Below, piece after piece: positions 37,051 to 46,405 of a stretch of DNA of 64,000 nt (the stretch's first letter is position 1; every line of letters begins with the position of its first letter). A model generated the notes under the pieces. That model saw only the letters and a program-made list of their open reading frames with translations, made no database searches and was not told the DNA's origin. The stretch comes from Paenibacillus lignilyticus. GTDB lineage: Bacteria; Bacillota; Bacilli; Paenibacillales; Paenibacillaceae. The stretch spans positions 186,001 through 250,000 of the forward strand of contig NZ_JAGKSP010000007.1 of NCBI RefSeq assembly GCF_017942085.1, written 5' to 3'. The translations under genes were made by a program, and so were the position numbers.

Positions 37051-37542
37051 ATGGCAGAGACCCCAATATATAGAGGAACAAATCTTTACACCGCTAGGAA
37101 TGACGATGACTTCATTCCTCCTTCGCCAGAGCATGAACCGCTCGTTTCGCTTGTGTTTCCGCGAGAAGCCGACTGGCTGGATTCGCCGCTTTTTCGCAGA
37201 GGGACTATACCAATGGCTTGCGGCGGGTTATTATCTACTTTGGACGATATACGGAAGTTGGGCGAGATGCTCCTGAACAACGGCGTATATGCCGGAACAC
37301 GTATCCTAGGCGAGCCACTCGTTCGGCAAATGACGACCGAAGGACTCGGGCTGTTCCTGGATGGCGAGCGGATTGGCACGATGTCGGCGCAAACCTTCTC
37401 CCACCATGGATATGGCTGGTCGATGTTCACCGTCGATCCCGAGCAGAAATTGGCTGCGGTCGTATTCGTTCCGGGAGTGGAGGACTTCGTAGCGGAATCG
37501 CTGCATCCGACCATGGCCATTATCGGTTCCGGGGTTCAGTAG
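37051..37542 (+). pseudogene. C-terminal remnant of a beta-lactamase-fold serine hydrolase
   Basis: The 163 codons from ATG 37051 (GGAGG ten bases upstream) read like the end of a class C beta-lactamase/esterase-type protein: ACGGLLSTLDDIRKLGEMLL is the usual active-site-lid helix, FSHHGYGWSMF replaces the HTG strand region, and the end resembles the last beta strand and helix. The SxxK nucleophile and Tyr motif are absent, and upstream sequence in all frames shows no such protein. It is probably a deletion remnant, though the good ribosome site means it might still be translated. Confidence 0.65.
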
Positions 37543-37591
37543 AATAAAGCAATAGCGCAAGTCTGATCGAGGAAAGCGAAGTGTCTGCAAC

Positions 37592-38413
37592 ATGGTAAAA
37601 ATCGGTGTCGATGCCGGCGGCACATTAATCAAACTGGCTTATACGTATAATCAAGGCGAATCCATCTCGTTTAAGACGTTTCCGGCCTTGCAGCCGGAGG
37701 AAGTCGTGAAATGGATTCAAGCTTTCGACGACGAGGCCGAGATCGGCATAACGGGCGGAAAAGCAAGCCTATTGCAGTCCATGCTGGGTCGACCATCGCT
37801 TGGGATGGTTGAGTTTGAAGCGACATGCAATGGGGTTCGTTATCTGCTTCGGCAATCAGGGGTCACCGAGGAAGCGCACATCCTGACCAACGTGGGAACA
37901 GGCACGTCGATTCATTATTTTGACCAGAGCGGTCAGAAGCGGCTTGGCGGAACCGGTGTCGGCGGCGGAACGCTCATGGGGCTGTCTCAGGTGCTAACCG
38001 GGATAACCGACTATCATGAGCTTATACAGCTTGCGGCAGCGGGAGATCGCGACCGAATCGACTTGAAGGTTAAACATATCTATCAAGGTGCGGAGCCTCC
38101 GATACCGGGGGATTTGACGGCAAGCAATTTCGGGCGAGTCTTCGCTTTGGCGGCTACGGATACGTTGTCCAAGGAAGAGCTGCTGGCTTCCGTAGTGGGG
38201 CTTGTCGGAGAGACTGTGGCAACAGCCAGCGTGCTGGCGGCCACGCCATACGATAGTGCTTCGATTATTTTCGTAGGTTCTTCGTTTATTCAGAACGATC
38301 TCCTTAAAGAGGTGGTCGAAGGGTACACCAGGCTGCGCGGTGCTACTCCGCTATTCATCGAGAATGGCGAGTACAGCGGCGCCATTGGCGCGCTTCTGAG
38401 TTTACAAGAATAG
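37592..38413 (+). CDS. coaW: type II pantothenate kinase
   Basis: The 273-residue product starts MVKIGVDAGGTLIKLAY, the phosphate-1 motif of the ASKHA fold in bacterial type II pantothenate kinases, and later has GTGTSIHY and GGTGVGGGTLMGL glycine loops. It would phosphorylate pantothenate, the first step of coenzyme A synthesis, in the cytoplasm; type II enzymes are not inhibited by CoA thioesters. The length fits the family. It has its own terminator and stands alone among carbohydrate genes, with no link to its neighbours visible. Confidence 0.88.
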   Translation: MVKIGVDAGGTLIKLAYTYNQGESISFKTFPALQPEEVVKWIQAFDDEAEIGITGGKASLLQSMLGRPSLGMVEFEATCNGVRYLLRQSGVTEEAHILTNVGTGTSIHYFDQSGQKRLGGTGVGGGTLMGLSQVLTGITDYHELIQLAAAGDRDRIDLKVKHIYQGAEPPIPGDLTASNFGRVFALAATDTLSKEELLASVVGLVGETVATASVLAATPYDSASIIFVGSSFIQNDLLKEVVEGYTRLRGATPLFIENGEYSGAIGALLSLQE

Positions 38414-38418
38414 CCAGG

Positions 38419-38453
38419 CCGGATTTCCGTTTCGACGGAAGTCCGGTTTTTTT
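38419..38453 (+). terminator. rho-independent terminator after coaW
   Basis: CCGGATTTCCGT pairs with ACGGAAGTCCGG (one mismatch) around loop TTCG, followed by seven T. Confidence 0.9.
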
Positions 38454-38497
38454 GTGCTCAAATTCAGCGGCTAATTCCACGACAGGAAAAAAAAGTG

Positions 38498-38526
38498 CTT
38501 ACAAAAGGACGGATTTCTCTGATAAA
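38498..38526 (+). promoter_or_regulatory. candidate promoter of the module B kinase/regulator genes
   Basis: CTTACA and GATAAA, each 4/6 to consensus, are separated by 17 bp and lie about 60 bp before the kinase ATG, right after the coaW terminator. Confidence 0.35.
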
Positions 38527-38584
38527 CTGGAATACAACTTCATCTGCAAGAGTCATTCCCAATAGAAGAAAACGAGGTAATCCT

Positions 38585-40306
38585 ATGCTGTCGCTGCTGC
38601 GAGATTCCATTAAAGGCCGCATGATTGTCATCCTGCTCCTCAGCTCCGTTGTGCCCTTGGCTTTAATCGGGAGCATGTCGTATTATTCGTTTCATTCCTT
38701 TATGGAAAACAAGCTGAAGCACGGCATCAACGAGAATGTGAAGAAGGAGCTTGTCAGCCTCGATAATATTTTGAAAAATATGAATTTCGCCTCTCAACAG
38801 CTCGCACTGGACAAAACGATCACTTCGCGCATTCAAGAGTATCTCACGACCGATGATCAGATTCGCAAAACCGATATTTTGCTGCTCGTTCAGGATCGGA
38901 TGTCGCTTATCAATTACACCAGTCCGTACGCAGGAGTGCTTGCGCTGGTCGATGCGAAGGATAACCATGCTTTTATTCAGAGTTATCCCATCATGGACAA
39001 GATCACGATGTTTGATAATCCGCTGCTGCTGGAAGCGAACGGTGTCTCGTACTTCGCTCCGCATCGTTCGACGGACAAGTACAACAACGACAATACCGAA
39101 GTATTTTCCATCGTCCGCAAAGTGAATGATTTCGATACGAACTCCTCGTTCTATGTGTATACCGAAAGCAACTTCAACACATTGAAGCGTTTGTTTGAGA
39201 ACGTGCAGTATGGCGAGCCTGTCAAGCACCTGCTCCTTGATGCCAAGAATCGGATCGTATTTAGCGAAGATCGCACGAATTTCCCACTGTATGCGCAGTT
39301 CAAGATGGAGGATCAAATCTCTGATGATCTGCGTTTCATTGCATCCAGCGAGCAGGGCTGGAAGATCGCCGTGATTATGAAGGGCGATGCCTTTCAGAAG
39401 GAAATCAATTCTTGGCTTGGCAAATTCGTCACTGTCGGCTTGTTTACGCTGCTCCTCAGCTTGCTGCTTGCCTACATCTGTTGGCGGACGGTATATAGAC
39501 CGCTTCATGTATTCCGCCGCGAGATTGAGTGGGTAGGGGATAATCCGTCGTATCGTCCGCAGAAATGGCTGCGGCTTCGGGAGTTCGACGAGGTGCTGGG
39601 CCGATTCTATGCGATGAAAGAGCGTGTATTCGATCTGCTGAAGGAAATAGAACGTCGGGAGAAGGCCAGGAGTAACGTGGAGGTCGAGAAGCTGCGGCAT
39701 CAGATCAACCCGCATTTTATCCATAATACGCTGAATACGGTACAAGTCATTGCGAAGATGAATAAGCAAAATGAGATTGTGAAGCTTATCACTCATTTCA
39801 CCCGCATTCTGCACTACAACCTGGGCAAAGAAGGGACTCATGTGCGCGTGCAGGAGGAAGTGGATAACATCAACGATTATATGGCGCTGCAGAGTATCCG
39901 TTACAGCCACCAGTTTGAAGTGCAAATGGAGGTGGATCCGTCGACGCTGGATGTCCTGATCCCGCGGTTCGTGCTGCAGCCGCTCGTCGAGAATGCGATT
40001 TATCACGGCTTCCGCAACCAAGACGGCACGATTAGCGTTCGGATCGAACCTCATACGGGGGGCGGGATTACGATGTGCGTATCCGATAACGGGGAAGGCA
40101 TGTCGGAGGAACGGCTGCAATCGCTGCTTGAAGAGAAACATCCGGATTCGCGTTCGGTCGGCATGGGCATTGGCTTAAGTTTCGTACATCGTTTAATTCA
40201 GGCCTACTATGGAGAGAGCTCCGGACTGCGAATTGAAAGCAAGCTGGGCGTCGGTACCGCGATTACGATTGAAATATGGACAGGGAAGGGAGGCGAGCAG
40301 CCATGA
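38585..40306 (+). CDS. YesM-type sensor histidine kinase (module B)
   Basis: Start ATG 38585 follows ACGAGGT; a GTG at 38495 in frame would overlap the promoter. The 573-residue product has membrane segments at about 12-34 and 280-302 around an extracellular sensor region, a HAMP-like stretch, phospho-acceptor His377 in QINPHF, N-box LVENAIYHG, DNGEGM and GMGIGL. It overlaps the regulator gene by four bases. The sensor region differs from the module A kinase, so the two probably detect different ligands. Confidence 0.92.
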   Translation: MLSLLRDSIKGRMIVILLLSSVVPLALIGSMSYYSFHSFMENKLKHGINENVKKELVSLDNILKNMNFASQQLALDKTITSRIQEYLTTDDQIRKTDILLLVQDRMSLINYTSPYAGVLALVDAKDNHAFIQSYPIMDKITMFDNPLLLEANGVSYFAPHRSTDKYNNDNTEVFSIVRKVNDFDTNSSFYVYTESNFNTLKRLFENVQYGEPVKHLLLDAKNRIVFSEDRTNFPLYAQFKMEDQISDDLRFIASSEQGWKIAVIMKGDAFQKEINSWLGKFVTVGLFTLLLSLLLAYICWRTVYRPLHVFRREIEWVGDNPSYRPQKWLRLREFDEVLGRFYAMKERVFDLLKEIERREKARSNVEVEKLRHQINPHFIHNTLNTVQVIAKMNKQNEIVKLITHFTRILHYNLGKEGTHVRVQEEVDNINDYMALQSIRYSHQFEVQMEVDPSTLDVLIPRFVLQPLVENAIYHGFRNQDGTISVRIEPHTGGGITMCVSDNGEGMSEERLQSLLEEKHPDSRSVGMGIGLSFVHRLIQAYYGESSGLRIESKLGVGTAITIEIWTGKGGEQP

Positions 40307-41721
40307 TCCGAGCCATACTGGTCGATGACGAACATATCGTACGCAAAGGACTCATTCATATTCTTCCATGGCAGAAGCATGGGATGGAGGTTGCCGCCGA
40401 CTTTGAAGGCGGAGAGAAGGCGCTGGCTTGGATGGAGCATGAGCAGGTCGATCTGCTCGTCACCGATTTGTCGATGCCGGGAATGTCAGGCTTTGAGCTG
40501 ATGCGAATCGTGAAGGAGCGGTTTCCGAATACGGAAACGGCGATTCTCACCTGCCATCAGGATTTTCAATATGTACAGGATGCGCTGCGGCTTGGCGCGA
40601 TCGATTATATCGTGAAGACGGAGCTCGACGATGAGAAGCTCGACCGGTTGTTCGGCCGCATTGCCGAGCGGCTGCTCGCGGATCGAGAAGAGAAAACTTC
40701 CCGCTCGCAGCCGGCACCGGCTTTCGCGCAGTCTTCGGTAACCTTGCTGCTCGCGCTTAATGCCGACTGCAAAGTGCAGGAGCTGTACGCGCAGCCCGGC
40801 TTGAATGACAAACCGCTTGTCCCGCTGCAAGGGAATGCCTGGTTTACGGAGGAACTTGCGTTTCAGCCGGAAGGGGAGGCGCAGGCGGGATTGTCTGCGC
40901 GCTGGGCAGTATTTTGCCTGCATCAAGTTGGCGTGAAGGATCGGAGCCGGCTCAAGTCGGTGCTGGATACCTACATTAAGCGTCACTCCTTCTACGTGAT
41001 GGCAACGACCTCGTCGGCTGCAGCCGTGCATGATTCCATGCAGGATGTGCTGCTGTGGGAAACCAAGCCGGTCCGCGAGGATTGGATCAGAAGCTGGCGG
41101 CATTTCGATTGGCTGTTTCAGGATGAAGCGTTCCAAACGTTCCTCGAACAAATTGCCGAGCAACGGCCTGATCCGAACAAGCTGTGCGGCATGATCCACC
41201 AGACGGTCTGGGCTTGGAGAAGCATGCTCAGATGGACGGAACGGGAAGAGCTGCTGCAGGAGCTCGGGGGCTTGCAGACCTGGTCGCAGTGGCAGAGCTT
41301 CCTGCACCGGCTTCGCCGTTCGCTTCGGGCTATTCTGGATCAGAGCGGGATTGATAAAGATATTACGGCGAGAATGATCCAGTCGATCGAATGGTCGCTG
41401 CTGCGATTGGATCAAGGCATCACGCAGGAGGAGGCCGCTGCGGAGGTGCATCTCAGCCGCGGTTATTTCAGCGACTGCTTCAAGCGGACAACCGGCGCGA
41501 CCTATAACGATTTCATGCGAATGCTGCGCATGGATCAGGCTAAGCGGCTGCTCGTTCACGGCAGCCAGGCGATTCAGGAGATCGCGGCCAAATGCGGATT
41601 CGCCGATGAATCGTATTTCCGCAAGCTTTTCCGCCAGGAAACCGGCCGATCACCGCGCACTTACCGCGAGGAAGAAGCAGCCTTGGATGAGTTTATGCAC
41701 TGGCCCCCGGTGGGCAAGTAA
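40303..41721 (+). CDS. YesN-type response regulator with AraC DNA-binding domain (module B)
   Basis: The ATG overlaps the kinase stop (ATGA). The 472-residue product has receiver residues D8, D9, phospho-acceptor Asp55 in TDLSMP and Lys in DYIVK, a long helical linker, and a C-terminal double helix-turn-helix (AAAEVHLSRGYFSDCFKR, then IAAKCGFADESYFRKLFRQ). It should activate the importer genes starting at 41899. A terminator separates it from them. Confidence 0.93.
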   Translation: MIRAILVDDEHIVRKGLIHILPWQKHGMEVAADFEGGEKALAWMEHEQVDLLVTDLSMPGMSGFELMRIVKERFPNTETAILTCHQDFQYVQDALRLGAIDYIVKTELDDEKLDRLFGRIAERLLADREEKTSRSQPAPAFAQSSVTLLLALNADCKVQELYAQPGLNDKPLVPLQGNAWFTEELAFQPEGEAQAGLSARWAVFCLHQVGVKDRSRLKSVLDTYIKRHSFYVMATTSSAAAVHDSMQDVLLWETKPVREDWIRSWRHFDWLFQDEAFQTFLEQIAEQRPDPNKLCGMIHQTVWAWRSMLRWTEREELLQELGGLQTWSQWQSFLHRLRRSLRAILDQSGIDKDITARMIQSIEWSLLRLDQGITQEEAAAEVHLSRGYFSDCFKRTTGATYNDFMRMLRMDQAKRLLVHGSQAIQEIAAKCGFADESYFRKLFRQETGRSPRTYREEEAALDEFMHWPPVGK

Positions 41722-41772
41722 GACGACGAAGCGAAAAATGTCTTCCGATCAGTGAAAATTGTACGATGAAGG

Positions 41773-41814
41773 ACGCATGTTCTGACAAAGTTCAGTCAGG
41801 AGATGCGTTTTTTC
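41773..41814 (+). terminator. rho-independent terminator after the module B regulator
   Basis: ACGCAT/ATGCGT outer and CTGAC/GTCAG inner stems are followed by TTTTT. Confidence 0.75.
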
Positions 41815-41898
41815 CATCTAATCCCTAAACGAAAACACGTTATGATTGGAATCGAATCAACACAATACTCATTGTCATAGAGAGGGGCTTTTGACAGC

Positions 41899-43632
41899 AT
41901 GGTCAAAAAGTGGGCAAGTTTGAGTTTGCTTGGTCTTATGGTTTTTGCAAGCGCATGCAGCAACAATGGCGGCAACAACAACGCAGCCAACACGGCGGAA
42001 GGCAACAAAACCAATACAACGGCTGAACCAACAGAGACAACAGAACCGGCAGCCGAACCAGAGGTTGCAGCGGATCCATTCGGCAAGTACCCGGAGCTGA
42101 TTGAATTTACGACGATCAGACCGACAATGAACAACCCGAAGTTCCCTGAAGGCGAATCGTATGAAGAGAACGTCTTCAACAAATTCATGGAAGAGAAGCT
42201 GAATGCGAAGCCTAAATTTGTGTGGATGGCGCCGCAAGATGGTGACGCTTACAAGAAGAAGCTTGATCTCTCCATCGGCGGAAACGACATCCCGGATGTC
42301 TTCCAAATCGTCGGCAAAAACATCACGGAAGTACAATCCACGGTGAAACGTCTCGTTGAAGCGGATATGATCGAGGATTTGTCGACCGTGTATGAGCAAT
42401 ACGCTTCCCCGGCTATCAAGGAAGCCTTCGCTTCCGCGGACAACCGCGGACTAGACCTGTACAAAGTCGACGGCAAGCTCTACGGCATTCCGAGCCAAGG
42501 CGGCTTGGAGAACTTCAACTTTGTCTGGGTTCGCGACGACTGGCGCAAGAAGCTGAACCTGGCTGAGCCGAAGACGATCGAAGACGTTGAGGCAATCGCC
42601 AAAGCGTTCAAAGAAAAAGATCCGGCGGGCAATGGCACAACGGTACCGATGGCGATGCAGATGCAAACGGAAACAGACGGATTGTTCGGTCCGGGCTACA
42701 TCTTCGACCAGTTCGAAGCTTTCCCTCGCCTGTTCTATAAGGATGCTTCCGATCAAGTCGTCTACGGCGGCATCCAACCGCAAATTAAAGACAGCTTGAA
42801 GCTCATCGCGAACTTCTACAAAGAAGGTCTGATCGAGAAAGACTTCGCGCTTAAAGATACAGGGCAGCTGCAAGAGGTTCTGGCAAGCGGCCGCGCAGGC
42901 ATCGTCGGTCAAGCATGGTGGGGCGTATGGTACCCCTTGTTCATGACGCTGCAGAACGTACCTGACGCAGATTGGAAGCCATATGCGATCCCTGCCAAAA
43001 CAAACGGCAAGCTGAACATGGGCGCTATGAACACATCCGGTTCCGTCATGGTCGTTAAGAAAGGCTTCAAATATCCGGAGCTGCCAATGAAATGGCTGAA
43101 CGTCGTCAACGAAAACGACGATACGGAATGGTGGATCAAAACGACGCAAGAAAAGTATAAAGACGCCAACGAAAAAGGAACTGTCTGGGGCGGCATGACC
43201 ATCATGCGCACGGACGATATCCTCAACCAAGCGAATGACATCGTAGCTGCCGTAAACGGCGAGAAGGATCCGGCAACGCTTCCGTTCAAGAACAACGATG
43301 CGTTCCTGAACATCAAGAAGTTCATTGACGAGCTGCAAACGCAGCCGGCGAGCAAAAACGTGCTGCAGTGGCAAAATACGCGCAGCTGGTATGACGCCAT
43401 GGGTTCTGCAGCCAAGCTGGGATTCAATACCGTCTACTCCGCATTCGACGGCCAAACGCCTACGATGGAGAAGAAGCTGACGGCGCTTAACGAGCTGCAA
43501 ATGAAAGCCTACCACCGCATCATTATGGGTAAAGCCGATGCAGACGCCGAGTTCGACCAATTCGTTGCGGATTGGAAAGCGCAAGGCGGAGACGATATCT
43601 TGAAAGAAATCAACGAGGCATTAAGCAAATAA
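41899..43632 (+). CDS. LplA-type extracellular solute-binding lipoprotein (module B)
   Basis: The 577-residue product starts after AGAGAGGGG. The signal peptide ends in lipobox ASAC, followed by an Asn/Thr/Glu-rich linker of about 40 residues. The family 1 fold ends in a WKAQGGDDI-type C-terminus, like its module A counterpart but otherwise quite different, so a different oligosaccharide is expected. It should be lipid-anchored outside and serve the two permeases downstream. Confidence 0.92.
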   Translation: MVKKWASLSLLGLMVFASACSNNGGNNNAANTAEGNKTNTTAEPTETTEPAAEPEVAADPFGKYPELIEFTTIRPTMNNPKFPEGESYEENVFNKFMEEKLNAKPKFVWMAPQDGDAYKKKLDLSIGGNDIPDVFQIVGKNITEVQSTVKRLVEADMIEDLSTVYEQYASPAIKEAFASADNRGLDLYKVDGKLYGIPSQGGLENFNFVWVRDDWRKKLNLAEPKTIEDVEAIAKAFKEKDPAGNGTTVPMAMQMQTETDGLFGPGYIFDQFEAFPRLFYKDASDQVVYGGIQPQIKDSLKLIANFYKEGLIEKDFALKDTGQLQEVLASGRAGIVGQAWWGVWYPLFMTLQNVPDADWKPYAIPAKTNGKLNMGAMNTSGSVMVVKKGFKYPELPMKWLNVVNENDDTEWWIKTTQEKYKDANEKGTVWGGMTIMRTDDILNQANDIVAAVNGEKDPATLPFKNNDAFLNIKKFIDELQTQPASKNVLQWQNTRSWYDAMGSAAKLGFNTVYSAFDGQTPTMEKKLTALNELQMKAYHRIIMGKADADAEFDQFVADWKAQGGDDILKEINEALSK

Positions 43633-43649
43633 CTTGGACTTGAATTCCG

Positions 43650-43680
43650 GAAGGACGCGAGGCAGTGTCTTGCGTCCTTC
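43650..43680 (+). other. intercistronic hairpin between solute-binding and permease genes (module B)
   Basis: GAAGGACGC pairs exactly with GCGTCCTTC around a 13-base loop, 17 bp after the stop; no T-run beyond TGTT. Same position as the module A hairpin but a different sequence. Confidence 0.7.
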
Positions 43681-43719
43681 TGTTCATTACGAATGATATC
43701 TGAAGCGGAGGTAATGCGA

Positions 43720-44613
43720 GTGCGCCGCAAATGGTCTGAGCAAATCCATTTTAACCTGATGCTGCTCCCCGGCATGTTACTTGTCTTATTATTTACGATC
43801 TGGCCCATGGGCGGCATTGTGCTGGCGTTCAAACATTTTATTCCGACTAAAGGAATTTGGGGTTCGCCATGGACAGGCTGGGAGAACTATTCCTTCGTCT
43901 TTGATACGCCCGTAGCATTGCGCGTTTTTAAAAACACCGTTATTATCGCACTGATGAAAATCGCGTTCGGCTTCTTTATTCCCATCGTATTCGCGCTCAT
44001 GCTCAATGAACTGCGCATCCATTGGTTTAAGCGCACGGTTCAAACCATCGTCTATTTGCCGCACTTCCTGTCATGGGTTCTGCTCGCGGGTATTCTGAGA
44101 GATTTCTTCGCCGTAGACGGCATCGTTAACCAGTTTCTTGGCAAGTTCGGCATTAACGAGATTATGTTCATGGGTGATAACTTCTGGTTCCGTACCATCA
44201 TTGTCGGCTCCGATATCTGGAAAGAGTTCGGCTTCGGTACGATTATCTATTTGGCGGCACTGACGGGTATTAATCCTTCGCTCTACGAAGCAGCCGATAT
44301 TGACGGCGCAACTCGGATGCAGAAGCTGAAATACGTCACCTTGCCGGGCATCGCAACCACGATCGTTCTGGTCGGCACGCTCAGTTTGCAAAACGTACTG
44401 AATGCCGGCTTTGATCAAATATTCAATTTGTACAACACGCTGGTTTACGATTCCTCGGACATCATCGACACGTACGTGTTTAGGGCCGGTATCGAGGAAG
44501 GGCATTATGAGGTCGGAACAGCCATTGGTTTGTTGAAATCGGGCGTCAGCTTCATACTGATCATCATCTCATACGGGCTGGCCAGTCGATTCGCCAACTA
44601 TCGCATTTTCTAG
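43720..44613 (+). CDS. LplB-type ABC permease (module B)
   Basis: Start chosen as GTG 43720, seven bases after GGAGGT. In-frame ATGs at 43693 and 43714 are upstream of, or too close to, that site. This choice gives 297 residues, exactly the length of the module A paralogue. It has about six membrane segments and the EAA loop YEAADIDGATRMQKLKYVTLP. It works with the following permease; the ATPase must be encoded elsewhere. Confidence 0.9.
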   Translation: MRRKWSEQIHFNLMLLPGMLLVLLFTIWPMGGIVLAFKHFIPTKGIWGSPWTGWENYSFVFDTPVALRVFKNTVIIALMKIAFGFFIPIVFALMLNELRIHWFKRTVQTIVYLPHFLSWVLLAGILRDFFAVDGIVNQFLGKFGINEIMFMGDNFWFRTIIVGSDIWKEFGFGTIIYLAALTGINPSLYEAADIDGATRMQKLKYVTLPGIATTIVLVGTLSLQNVLNAGFDQIFNLYNTLVYDSSDIIDTYVFRAGIEEGHYEVGTAIGLLKSGVSFILIIISYGLASRFANYRIF

Positions 44614-44631
44614 CAAAAGGAGGAATTCCGC

Positions 44632-45519
44632 ATGGTCCGCAGTCAAACGATGGGCACAAAAGTTGCAGAAGCGGCTCTGATTCTCATTCTTGCGCTCGTT
44701 TCGTTCTCATCTTTGTTCCCGATCATTCATAACTTGGCGATTTCCTTCAGCTCACCGGCGAAAGCGATGGCCGGCTTTGTCACTGTATTCCCGAAGGGCT
44801 TCACCGTAGATTCGTATACGAAATTGTTTGAAGACAGCGTCTTCTTCCAATCGTTTTGGATTTCAGTCAAACGGGTCGGAGTCACTTGTTTCATCAGCTT
44901 CTTCATTTCCTTGCTGATGGCTTATCCGCTGTCCCGCTCGAAGAGAGAGTTCAAGCTCCGCGACGTCTATATGTGGCTGCTCATCTTCTCGATGATGTTT
45001 AACGGCGGATTGATTCCGTTCTACCTCGTCATTCGCCAGATGGGCCTGATGAACTCGTTCTGGGTGCTCGTGCTCCCGATGCTGGTTAACGTCTTTAACG
45101 TCATCCTGATCGTCAACTACTTCCGCAGTATTCCCAAGGAGCTCGATGAGTCGGCTTCGATGGATGGCGCAGGTCCTTGGTTTAAGGCGTTCCGCATTTA
45201 TATGCCGCTATCCATGCCGGTGCTTGCGACAACGACGCTGTTCCTGATCGTAACCGTGTGGAATGAATTTATGCTCGGTCTCATCTTCATCAACCATGAG
45301 GACAGTATTCCTCTCCAGACTTATATGCAGCAGATTGTCGTGCGGATCGATCCGACGCTTATCAAATCGATTGAAGACGTGAAGCGGCTGGCATCCGTAT
45401 CCGACAAGACGTTGGGGGCGGCCAAAATCTTCGCTTCCATGCTGCCGATCATGCTCGTCTATCCGTTCCTGCAGCGGTTCTTCATCTCCGGTATTATGCT
45501 GGGTTCCGTTAAGGAATAG
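44632..45519 (+). CDS. YtcP/LplC-type ABC permease (module B)
   Basis: The 295-residue product follows AAAAGGAGGAATT and has six membrane segments and the EAA-loop stretch DESASMDGAGPWFKAFRI. The C-terminus FISGIMLGSVKE is typical. Same length as the module A paralogue. It lies 18 bp after the LplB-type gene and 39 bp before the small AraC-type gene, in one operon. Confidence 0.93.
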   Translation: MVRSQTMGTKVAEAALILILALVSFSSLFPIIHNLAISFSSPAKAMAGFVTVFPKGFTVDSYTKLFEDSVFFQSFWISVKRVGVTCFISFFISLLMAYPLSRSKREFKLRDVYMWLLIFSMMFNGGLIPFYLVIRQMGLMNSFWVLVLPMLVNVFNVILIVNYFRSIPKELDESASMDGAGPWFKAFRIYMPLSMPVLATTTLFLIVTVWNEFMLGLIFINHEDSIPLQTYMQQIVVRIDPTLIKSIEDVKRLASVSDKTLGAAKIFASMLPIMLVYPFLQRFFISGIMLGSVKE

Positions 45520-45558
45520 GCGAGGGTACCGGCTGGCAAAGGAGGTTTGCAGCTAGCT

Positions 45559-46227
45559 ATGCGACAAACAAGTTCGATTAGCTTCGGCGATCTATTGAAA
45601 CAGGGAGAGAGCCTTCGGGCCTCCCTGGAAGGTGGCGAACGCAGCGCGTACTTCAAGCAATTCGACTCGCTGTTCGCCGCGATTCCGGAAACGGAGAAAG
45701 AGGTATGGCTGGAAGCGTATATGATTCTGGCCGCTCAGTTTCTGGCTTTCATGCATAAGAACGGCATCTCCTTCGCGGATCTCGAGCCGCTGGACGCGGA
45801 TGCGCTGCTGCGCTGGGATGCGCACAGCTCGGCGAGGCAAGCAGCCGATTACTTGCGAGCCTTCGCTGGCGCGCTGCTGCAATGTCCCGACTGCCGGGAT
45901 GAGGGCGGGTGGCTGGAAAGCCTGCATGTTTACATCGAGAAGCATCTCGACGAGGATCTGTCGTTAACGCGGCTCGCCGAGGCGGTTTACTTCAATCCAA
46001 GCTATTTATGCCGATTGTATAAGCAGACTACCGGCCGCGCGTTGTTCGATTACGTCGCCGAAGCGAAGCTGACTAGAGCCAAACGGTATTTGAAAGAGTC
46101 TCCGCGCTTGAAGGTTCACGAAATCGCGCGCAAGGTAGGGTTTGGCTCGCCCGCGCATTTCACGCGCGTCTTTAAGAAGCATTCGCTGCTTACGCCTGCG
46201 CAGTACCGTGAGGCATATGCGCGATAG
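45559..46227 (+). CDS. receiver-less YesN-like AraC-type regulator
   Basis: The 222-residue product starts at ATG 45559, 12 bases after AAAGGAGGT; a TTG directly at that site is less likely. Residues 1-110 resemble the helical linker of YesN regulators, and 115-222 are the double helix-turn-helix (LTRLAEAVYFNPSYLCRLYKQ, then VHEIARKVGFGSPAHFTRVFKK). There is no receiver domain, and the sequence before it gives no sign of a lost one. It sits last in the importer operon with its own terminator. It may be a phosphorylation-independent partner or competitor of the module B regulator. Confidence 0.88.
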   Translation: MRQTSSISFGDLLKQGESLRASLEGGERSAYFKQFDSLFAAIPETEKEVWLEAYMILAAQFLAFMHKNGISFADLEPLDADALLRWDAHSSARQAADYLRAFAGALLQCPDCRDEGGWLESLHVYIEKHLDEDLSLTRLAEAVYFNPSYLCRLYKQTTGRALFDYVAEAKLTRAKRYLKESPRLKVHEIARKVGFGSPAHFTRVFKKHSLLTPAQYREAYAR

Positions 46228-46241
46228 AATAGGATGCAGGA

Positions 46242-46281
46242 AACCGCTGTAGCAGGATGATCTGCTACAGCGGTTTTTTTC
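46242..46281 (+). terminator. rho-independent terminator of module B importer operon
   Basis: A perfect 13-bp stem AACCGCTGTAGCA/TGCTACAGCGGTT with 8-base loop, then TTTTT. Confidence 0.92.
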
Positions 46282-46319
46282 TGACTTTTAACTCTAGCAA
46301 ATGATTAAATAATGCTATA

Positions 46320-46348
46320 TTGACAACTATGAAACTTAAGGATACTTT
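46320..46348 (+). promoter_or_regulatory. candidate promoter of the nucleotidyltransferase-uvrA2 operon
   Basis: A perfect TTGACA is 17 bp from TACTTT (3/6 for a -10), about 57 bp before the GTG start. Confidence 0.4.
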
Positions 46349-46405
46349 GTATATCTATGGAAGAATTGAGAGTGACTCTAGTACTGACTTCGGAGGAGGA
46401 CGAAC

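Noticed and set aside
38663..40141. Long antisense frame opposite the module B kinase (492 codons)
   Set aside because: Mirrors the coding frame of a clear histidine kinase; composition is that of an antisense shadow.
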